From: an uncultured Prevotellaceae bacterium
GTDB lineage: Bacteria > Bacteroidota > Bacteroidia > Bacteroidales > Bacteroidaceae
Reading direction: 5' to 3'
DNA: 60,429 bases
Assembly: GCA_946617675.1 (NCBI GenBank)
Contig: CAMOKH010000115.1
Location: forward strand, 1-60,429
Part shown: one piece after another, positions 23,560-29,249 of the stretch
Numbering within the stretch: position 1 is the stretch's first letter
Layout: every line of letters starts with the position of its first letter
Notes under the pieces: generated by a model
Told to the model about the DNA's origin: nothing
The model's database searches: none
Seen by the model: the letters and a program-made list of their open reading frames with translations, nothing else
Position numbers and translations under genes: made by a program

Positions 23560-25349
23560 GATCTGCTTCTTTTTGTCCATTGTTTCAAGTCCTCAAGTTT
23601 GTGTTCTCCGTAGTAGTGAATATCCGTGCATAGGTCGTTGTCTATGACGGGAATAGAAGTCAGCAGCCCATCGGCCGGTGTGTAGACGAGCACGAAGTGA
23701 ATCTGGCTGAGACTGTCTTCGACGAACTTCCGCACACTTGGTATGCTGCAGTGTTGGGTTACTACAAAGCTGCCAATCAGCGGATGGATGGCTTGTTGCT
23801 CATTCTCCACCAGCTGTTCGGCCAGGTAGACTGTCTTAGTGCCCTGTCGGACTTCCTTTCCATGTACGTGTCCGATGATGCCACTGCTCTGTCCTGTCAG
23901 TGCCATACAGATGTCTACGACCATATTGTTGCTCAACTCAATGCCGGCGCATTCATCAGCGTGCGTTGAGGCGTTGGTCAGCGTGCTGAAATAGTCGTCA
24001 CGGTTGAATGTCGCATCAGCACTTACGGGCGTTGATGACTTCGAAAGACTTTCCCTTGCCCAGCCGTACCACTCCTCAAGCGAGTAGAGTTGCTTCAGGT
24101 CGTTCTTGGTGTTGATGGTGGTGTCGCGGTGGAAGGTGAAGATACCCAGCTGCATGCCTGGCGTAAGCGTGTCGACAACGATGGCGGTGAGGAAGTTTGG
24201 GTGAGTGGGGTGCTTCAGCTGCATCTGCACGCTGCTGTCTGAGTTGCTGAAGAATATGCCCAGGCCGGGGTGGGAGTGTACCCAGCACGTCAGGTCGTAC
24301 TGCAGGTTGGTCTCGCGGCGCAGCCGTCGCAGTTCCTCAAGTACCTTCAGCTTAATCTTGCCGCCGAAGTTCAGCTCGTACTCCTCGAAGCGGGCGTCGT
24401 CACCAGGCAGCACGATGTGCTCCAGCGACACGTAGTACTCGTTGCTCTCAGCATCGTGTACCCAGCGGCCCAGCACCATGCAGCCGTACTCCCGGGCATC
24501 GTCGGGTGCTTCTTTGTCGTGGGCGTACATATTATACATCTCCTCGACGCATGTGTTTTTGATGTAGATTCGTCTGACGGCTGAATCGTAGCAGAAGTCC
24601 TCGACGTCGACCTTCATGTAGTCAGGGTTGTCGATGACGCCCTCCAGACTCTGTTTCTTCAGAATGGTGGCCGTCTTGCGGCGCACGACAATGCCACTCT
24701 CGGCAGCATTGCCGTTGCCGCCACCGTTCTGGCCCGCAGCAGTGCGGTAGTCGCTCACCACGGGGGAGTCCTTCTTCCTGGCCGACCGGCTGATGGCGGC
24801 AATGATGAGCCCGAGTAGCAGGATGCCGGCGCAGATGCCGATGATGAGCAGAGCCTGGTTGCTGAGCAACGGCTGCTCCTCCTTGACGTTCAACTCGCGG
24901 TCGAGCAGGTTCAGACTGGTCTCACAGGGGCCAAGCTTATCGTTCAGCAGGGCTTGCATCTGATCCATGCAGGCGGCACGGTCGGCCAATTCCTGGCCAC
25001 CATAGTTGTCAAGGAAGTCTTCTATCAGCATGGCCGCCTTGCCCTTGTAGCGGTCAAGGGAGTCGCGCTGGTTGGCTATCAGGAAGCGCAGGTCGTGCAT
25101 GGTGATGTAGGCCTCGCGGTCGGTGGAGTTTTTCAGACAGCTGATGTGGTTGTCCATCTCTCGGTTGCGTGAGGCCATCGCCGTCTCGTTGAGGTAGGGT
25201 ATGGTCTCGACGTACTGCGCGAAGTCACTGACGACGGCGTCGGTGGTCAGCGGCCCTGCCGTACGGCGGTTTTTGATGGCTGACAGCGGTAGACTCGCCA
25301 TTAGCAGCGCGAGTACTATCGTGAATAGGTGTGCTTGATGTTTTTTCAT
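23556..25349 (-). CDS. Membrane-anchored JAB/JAMM metalloprotease (deubiquitinase-like)
   Basis: 597 residues. Signal peptide (~1-24), an exported helical region (~30-160), one membrane span (~165-187, ALLIIGICAGILLLGLIIAA), a Gly/Asn-rich linker, then a cytosolic JAB domain (~235-430). The JAMM motif is complete: Glu287 in EYGCMVLG, HSH at 358-360, and SNSD with Ser368 and Asp371, seven residues after the second His. It should remove or process the Ubl. The remaining C-terminal ~160 residues (VVTQHCSIPSVRKFVEDSLS then FVLVY) could be a degenerate second MPN domain, but this is weak. Its stop overlaps the RING gene start, so protease and putative E3 are translationally coupled. Confidence 0.92.
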   Translation of the reverse strand: MKKHQAHLFTIVLALLMASLPLSAIKNRRTAGPLTTDAVVSDFAQYVETIPYLNETAMASRNREMDNHISCLKNSTDREAYITMHDLRFLIANQRDSLDRYKGKAAMLIEDFLDNYGGQELADRAACMDQMQALLNDKLGPCETSLNLLDRELNVKEEQPLLSNQALLIIGICAGILLLGLIIAAISRSARKKDSPVVSDYRTAAGQNGGGNGNAAESGIVVRRKTATILKKQSLEGVIDNPDYMKVDVEDFCYDSAVRRIYIKNTCVEEMYNMYAHDKEAPDDAREYGCMVLGRWVHDAESNEYYVSLEHIVLPGDDARFEEYELNFGGKIKLKVLEELRRLRRETNLQYDLTCWVHSHPGLGIFFSNSDSSVQMQLKHPTHPNFLTAIVVDTLTPGMQLGIFTFHRDTTINTKNDLKQLYSLEEWYGWARESLSKSSTPVSADATFNRDDYFSTLTNASTHADECAGIELSNNMVVDICMALTGQSSGIIGHVHGKEVRQGTKTVYLAEQLVENEQQAIHPLIGSFVVTQHCSIPSVRKFVEDSLSQIHFVLVYTPADGLLTSIPVIDNDLCTDIHYYGEHKLEDLKQWTKRSRS

Positions 25350-25355
25350 AGCGTC

Positions 25356-26699
25356 TCAAATTGATACGTTGTTGTTGGGTGACTGCCCTGGCTTGCGCCA
25401 GCGCTTGTATTTAGCGGGAATCTGGTCGTTCAGCGAGGGACGCTTTGGCTGAGGTTCTGCGGGCTTGGCTGCCTCGGGCTTGTTCTTCATCTGCTGCAGC
25501 CGTTTCATGGCGGCCTCGCCCTCCTTGCTGAGTGCCCGTCGGGCCTTGCCGCTGACGGCCTGCTCGGCCTGCTTCATGCCGGGAATGTCGGCGAAGGGGT
25601 TGTTGGCATTCATGTTCGACATGCCGCCGGCGGCCATCTTAGTGATGCCTTCCATCATCTGCTTCTGGGCCTTCTGCAACTGGCTGTTCTTGATGGCCTG
25701 ATAGACCTGCTTGCCGCCGAAGACAAGCAGGGCCAGACCACCGAGACCGCCGACGAGCCACATGATTTCCTTCTTGTCCTTGGCGGCCTGAAGGGCCGAT
25801 GCTGCCGACAGCGAGTCGGTCAGGGCTTTGGCGCTCTGGGCCTGCTGCGCCGCCTGGGCGGCAGCGGCAGCCTCGGCCGACTCAGCCTGCGCCTCGAGTT
25901 GTTGCTTCTTGTCGTCATAGGCCTGCAGCGTCTGTGCTATCTGGCGGCTGACGTCCTCGTCGGTCACCTTGAAGCGTAGTTCGCGCAGCATCGCGGCCTC
26001 GTGGGTCAGTTCCTCTGAGAAGGGTAGCTTCGTGGCCTTGTCGAGCATAGACATCACTGAACTGATGCGGATGGCTGCCTCGTCGGCGGGCGACAGACCC
26101 TCGTCAGACAGCTCCTCGGTGGTGATGGTCTCCGTCCCGCCGTCGCCCTGCATGGCCATAGTACCACTGCCGCCATTGCCGCCGCTGCGTGCTGCCGAGG
26201 CCTTCGGCTTGAGCTGCAGCGTGCCGCACTGGCCGAACAGCTTGTAGTGGCGCTTGCCCTCGTAGTGGGCCAGGTAGAGCGGTATGGAGAGCTGGGCCTC
26301 CTCGCCCTGGCTGACACCGAAGCTGAGCACAGGATTGTCCTGCAACAGGTAGTAGCCGTCCTGCGAGGGGGTGTAGCTGACGCCCGACGGCACCATGAAA
26401 GCGTTGGGCGTCTGGCCGTCGAAGCGCAGGTCTCGGTAGTTGCCGGTGCGGTCGAAGATGACCACGGCCACCTCGTCGAGCTTCTTGTACTTCTCCTGAG
26501 TGCGCTGGCCGAGCTTTTTCAGCACGGTGTTGAACTTGACGGTCACCTGTCCGTTGTTCTGCGTCATGGAGTAGTCGATAATCACACGGTCACCGCTCGG
26601 CGAGTAGAGTGTGTCCTTCACCTCCTTGGCCAAGCCCGTGACGGTCCACGCCAGGGTCATGACAATGCACCAGAGGTGCCGATGAATGCAGTTCATCAT
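25356..26699 (-). CDS. Exported/membrane protein with β-domain, Ala/Gln coiled coil and cytosolic tail
   Basis: 447 residues. Signal peptide (~1-24), a β-rich domain (~30-165), an acidic low-complexity linker, a helical Ala/Gln/Glu-rich coiled coil (~225-310), one membrane span (~314-333, IMWLVGGLGGLALLVFGG) and a basic cytosolic tail ending NNNVSI. The β-domain resembles that of the next upstream protein: IPLYLAHYEGKRHYKLFG here, LPIYIAKFKGKKKLILLE there. The start overlaps the stop of that gene by 4 nt. Topology (periplasmic domain, coiled-coil stalk, short cytosolic tail) suits part of a trans-envelope complex. No known T6SS subunit was recognised. Confidence 0.75.
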   Translation of the reverse strand: MMNCIHRHLWCIVMTLAWTVTGLAKEVKDTLYSPSGDRVIIDYSMTQNNGQVTVKFNTVLKKLGQRTQEKYKKLDEVAVVIFDRTGNYRDLRFDGQTPNAFMVPSGVSYTPSQDGYYLLQDNPVLSFGVSQGEEAQLSIPLYLAHYEGKRHYKLFGQCGTLQLKPKASAARSGGNGGSGTMAMQGDGGTETITTEELSDEGLSPADEAAIRISSVMSMLDKATKLPFSEELTHEAAMLRELRFKVTDEDVSRQIAQTLQAYDDKKQQLEAQAESAEAAAAAQAAQQAQSAKALTDSLSAASALQAAKDKKEIMWLVGGLGGLALLVFGGKQVYQAIKNSQLQKAQKQMMEGITKMAAGGMSNMNANNPFADIPGMKQAEQAVSGKARRALSKEGEAAMKRLQQMKNKPEAAKPAEPQPKRPSLNDQIPAKYKRWRKPGQSPNNNVSI

Positions 26700-27751
26700 A
26701 GGTTCTTGATGCGGTTGTAGCGTTCTACGATCTTGCTCTTATAGTCGCCGCCCTTCTTCCAGGCCGAGGCGTGCTTGCTGCACGAGGCGTCGGTGCAGCA
26801 CTGATAAAGGGCGTTCACCAGGCCCATGACGCTTGCCTTCGTCTCCTTGCGGTTACTGCTGCTGTAAATCTTCTTGTAGCAGTCGTCAAGCCGGTGGTAG
26901 ATTTGCTGGAGCGACAGGTTGCAGTAGCTGCACGAGTGGCCGCTGCGCCCGCCGCCGCCGTGCTTGCCGCAGTCACCTTCACGCGGCTCTGCCTTGTCAA
27001 TCCGTTCCTTAAGCGCTGTGTAGCGCTTGTAGCCGCCGTCGCCCTCGGTCCAGCCGTGGGCAGTAATGGCGGCGTCGATTCGCTGCTTCAGTGCGTCCGT
27101 TTTCTTTTCGAAAGCATCGCGCTGGCGGCTGGCTGACGTCTTGTGCTTCGGGTTGGTACAAATGATGCTCCGCCTGAGTTCCTGCTCCAGCTTATCGACG
27201 TCTTGGCTTAGGCTGAGAAACTCCTTGCTGGGCTTCAGTTCAGCCTCGATGTCGAGTTCGATCACCTGCTTCTCAAGCAGGATGAGCTTCTTCTTGCCTT
27301 TGAACTTGGCAATGTAGATGGGCAGACGGCACTTTGCAGGCTCGTCGTTGCCGACGGCGAACGTCGGCAGTGCCAGCTTGTCGGAAGGCTTGAAGAGCAT
27401 CACCTGGTTCATTGGCTGGTTGTAGGGGTCAATGACGCGCTTGTTCTTTGTCCCCCCGAACTTGCTGTCGAAGCGAATGGAGGTGGGCAATTTCTTGATG
27501 CTCTTCTCAGAGTATGCCTCGTCGAAGAGTATCAGCACGTTGGTCTCGTCAAGGTTCTCCAGTTCGATGGTCACCCCGGCATTGCTTTCGCCCTCAGAGG
27601 CGTCGAGTGTGGCAAAGATGTTACAATAGCCCAGACTCACGGTCTCTTTCTGGTGCTCGTTGCTTAGGCTGATTTTCTTTTGCTCGTCGGCCTGTGACGT
27701 AATGCACAACAGACAGAGACCGAGTGTAAGGAATAAATATTTTCTGATCAT
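26696..27751 (-). CDS. Exported Cys/His-rich protein, partner of the preceding β-domain protein
   Basis: 351 residues. Signal peptide (~1-21), a β-rich domain (~25-170) paralogous to that of the 447-residue protein, a coiled coil (~175-260), and a Cys/His-rich C-terminus (CGKHGGGGRSGHSCSYCNLS; QCCTDASCSKHASAW) with about ten cysteines, which may bind metal or form disulphides in the periplasm. There is no second membrane span. It lies 15 bp downstream of the E2 gene and overlaps its paralogue by 4 nt. The two proteins probably work together in the envelope; function unknown. Confidence 0.72.
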   Translation of the reverse strand: MIRKYLFLTLGLCLLCITSQADEQKKISLSNEHQKETVSLGYCNIFATLDASEGESNAGVTIELENLDETNVLILFDEAYSEKSIKKLPTSIRFDSKFGGTKNKRVIDPYNQPMNQVMLFKPSDKLALPTFAVGNDEPAKCRLPIYIAKFKGKKKLILLEKQVIELDIEAELKPSKEFLSLSQDVDKLEQELRRSIICTNPKHKTSASRQRDAFEKKTDALKQRIDAAITAHGWTEGDGGYKRYTALKERIDKAEPREGDCGKHGGGGRSGHSCSYCNLSLQQIYHRLDDCYKKIYSSSNRKETKASVMGLVNALYQCCTDASCSKHASAWKKGGDYKSKIVERYNRIKNL

Positions 27752-27766
27752 ACGTTATTACAAAGG

Positions 27767-28426
27767 TTATATGCTCAACGATATTTTCTTCTTAGGCTTA
27801 TCCTCGTCGCCCGACGGGGTCGGCGACTCTGGCTTTGGGGCTGGCTCGGGGCTGTCCTGGGCAAACTTTACCCATCCGTTAGGTTCGCCCTCCTCGCGCA
27901 CCCATTCGGCTACGCCCTGATCCTCAGGGTAGGGGTAGGTGTTCTGGGCGTGGTACATCTGGTACTTTAAGTAGCGCTCTACGCGCAGCACCAAATCCTT
28001 GATTGAGGCAAGCACGCCCATCTCCTTGATAGTCAGGCAGACATGGCCTTTAAACGAGCCACTGCTGCGGATGTTCGGATGCCAGATGTCGGTGAGGAAC
28101 GTAAAAACGGGATTGCCGTCGGCCGACGGGTAGTTGTTGGGCAGTACCACGCTCATCTTGTGCAGGTCGCCGAAGATGGGCTTGCGAGGCGGTTGGGTGT
28201 CCTCAACGCCGACTATCGACTTGCAGCGGTACCATATCTCGAACTCTGTAGGCAGGCCCACGGCGTTCTTGCGGCGGATGATGTACGACAGCGACGGCTT
28301 GAACGGGTTGGGGCTGTTGGCCTTACGCTTGCTGCAGACGGCGTCGAGCTCCTTCCACTCCTGGAACAGGCGGGCGTCGCGCCCCTTCAGTTCCTTTAGG
28401 TTGAAGTTATTTATAGCTGGGTTCAT
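27767..28426 (-). CDS. E2 ubiquitin-conjugating enzyme-like protein
   Basis: 219 residues, cytosolic. The UBC fold signature is unmistakable: VVLPNNYPSADGNPVFTFLT, then WHPNI with the HPN tripeptide at 116-118, and GHVCLTI with the catalytic cysteine at 130, twelve residues after HPN, close to the spacing in eukaryotic E2s. A helical region and NGWVKFAQ follow. The last ~30 residues are Pro/Lys-rich and end KKISLSI. It should accept the Ubl from the E1 as a thioester. The Ubl gene is 39 bp upstream. The start codon is directly preceded by tandem ACTTCTT heptamers (AAGAAGT on the coding strand) instead of a Shine-Dalgarno site. Confidence 0.94.
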   Translation of the reverse strand: MNPAINNFNLKELKGRDARLFQEWKELDAVCSKRKANSPNPFKPSLSYIIRRKNAVGLPTEFEIWYRCKSIVGVEDTQPPRKPIFGDLHKMSVVLPNNYPSADGNPVFTFLTDIWHPNIRSSGSFKGHVCLTIKEMGVLASIKDLVLRVERYLKYQMYHAQNTYPYPEDQGVAEWVREEGEPNGWVKFAQDSPEPAPKPESPTPSGDEDKPKKKISLSI

Positions 28427-28448
28427 ACTTCTTACTTCTTAACTTCTT
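28427..28448 (-). repeat. Heptamer repeat abutting the E2 start codon
   Basis: Two exact ACTTCTT units (28427-28440) and an imperfect third touch the E2 ATG. On the coding strand this is an A/G-rich AAGAAGT array, so its length sets the sequence seen by initiating ribosomes. Similar but different heptamer arrays precede vgrG and tssC. Confidence 0.65.
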
Positions 28449-28465
28449 AACTTCAAACTTCTCAC

Positions 28466-28792
28466 TTATCCCGCGATGGGTACCGAGATGAGATGCAGAT
28501 GATCCATGGGTTGGATGTCATAGTCGACGAGGGCCATCTCGCGGCCACTCTCATCCTCAAACTCCAGGATGACCGGCTCCTCGTCGTCCTCCATCAGCTT
28601 GCCGAGCAAGTACTGGATGGGATTGCCGCCGTTGTCCATCTTAGGCAGTTCAAACACCTGGACAATACTGTTAATCTGGTCGCGTATTGTCTTGTTCGGG
28701 TCGGTGACCTTCACTTCAATCTCGTCATACGAAGTACCGTCGATGGTCAGCATGACGATAAACTCTTCTTGATAGAATTCCTGGTCTGTCAT
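28466..28792 (-). CDS. Ubiquitin-like (β-grasp) protein ending in glycine
   Basis: 108 residues, cytosolic, acidic. The β-grasp pattern is seen: first hairpin EEFIVMLTIDGTSYDEIEVK, then the helix IRDQINSIVQVFELP, PIQYLLGKLM, EPVILEFE and the terminal strand MDHLHLISVPIAG. It ends in a single exposed Gly directly after the last strand, as needed for adenylation by an E1 without prior trimming. YukD of type VII secretion is a known precedent for a Ubl in a secretion locus, but YukD has no E1/E2 partners. Here E2, E1, RING and JAMM genes follow on the same strand, so conjugation is likely. The upstream gap of 457 bp holds repeats, so an extra promoter could lie there. Confidence 0.85.
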   Translation of the reverse strand: MTDQEFYQEEFIVMLTIDGTSYDEIEVKVTDPNKTIRDQINSIVQVFELPKMDNGGNPIQYLLGKLMEDDEEPVILEFEDESGREMALVDYDIQPMDHLHLISVPIAG

Positions 28793-28841
28793 AATCGTAG
28801 TATTTTATTGTTGTTCTTAATAGGTTTAAATCTGAAATAAG

Positions 28842-29109
28842 CTGCACTACCTGCACTGACCATTGACAATCAGGAGGTTACAGCCCAAAATCGTTATAAT
28901 ATCCTGCACTGGATCCTGCATCCGTTCCTGCACTGACAAAACCCGCCGCCTTTTGCTCGAAACCCGCCGCCTTTCGCCTAAATTCTCTCGAGAATTGCAG
29001 TGCATCAAAGGTGCTTTCAAGTTCTCAAGTGCAGGTTTCAGTGCAGGAAAACCAGCTGCAATGGTCGTGTAACTTGCTGATTTCCAGTAGTCAGTGCAGG
29101 AAGTGCAGG
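28842..29109. repeat. Octamer inverted-repeat element, copy B
   Basis: Left side: CTGCACT at 28842 and CCTGCACT at 28850, 28903 and 28927. Right side: AGTGCAGG at 29028, 29040, 29093 and 29102. Between them is the palindrome AATTCTC-TC-GAGAATT (28981-28996). AACCCGCCGCCTTT occurs twice (near 28939 and 28961). It shares plan and partial sequence with 3582-3936. It occupies most of the 457-bp gap 28793-29249 inside the T6SS operon, between the Ubl and PAAR genes. A 94-codon reading across it is judged non-coding. Confidence 0.75.
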
Positions 29110-29140
29110 TTTTCTTACAGCTTATAGCCATGTATCCATT

Positions 29141-29228
29141 CGTTTGAAGCCTCCATTCAGGTCGTTTGGCGCCTCCATTCAGGTTGTTTAGAGCCGCTAT
29201 TCGGGTTGTTTGGAGCCGCTATTCGTAA
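29141..29228. repeat. Four tandem 22-bp repeats
   Basis: Units at 29141, 29163, 29185 and 29207 follow the pattern YGTTTRRMGCCKCYATTCRGGT. Units 1-2 and units 3-4 form the two closest pairs. There are no spacers, so this is not a CRISPR array. It lies 21 bp past the stop of the PAAR-like gene, a likely recombination or mRNA-processing site inside the operon. Confidence 0.85.
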
Positions 29229-29249
29229 TCCCTTATTTCCACGGTTAAG

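Noticed and set aside
23556..25349. RadC-type DNA repair JAB protein
   Set aside because: It is membrane-anchored with a signal peptide and lacks RadC's N-terminal HhH region.
28847..29131. 94-codon minus-strand reading frame in the Ubl-PAAR gap
   Set aside because: Its repeated KTCTSC-type residues are simply the translated octamer repeats; the homologous element A gives a similar meaningless reading.
29141..29228. CRISPR array
   Set aside because: The 22-bp units are directly tandem with no spacers, and no cas genes are present.
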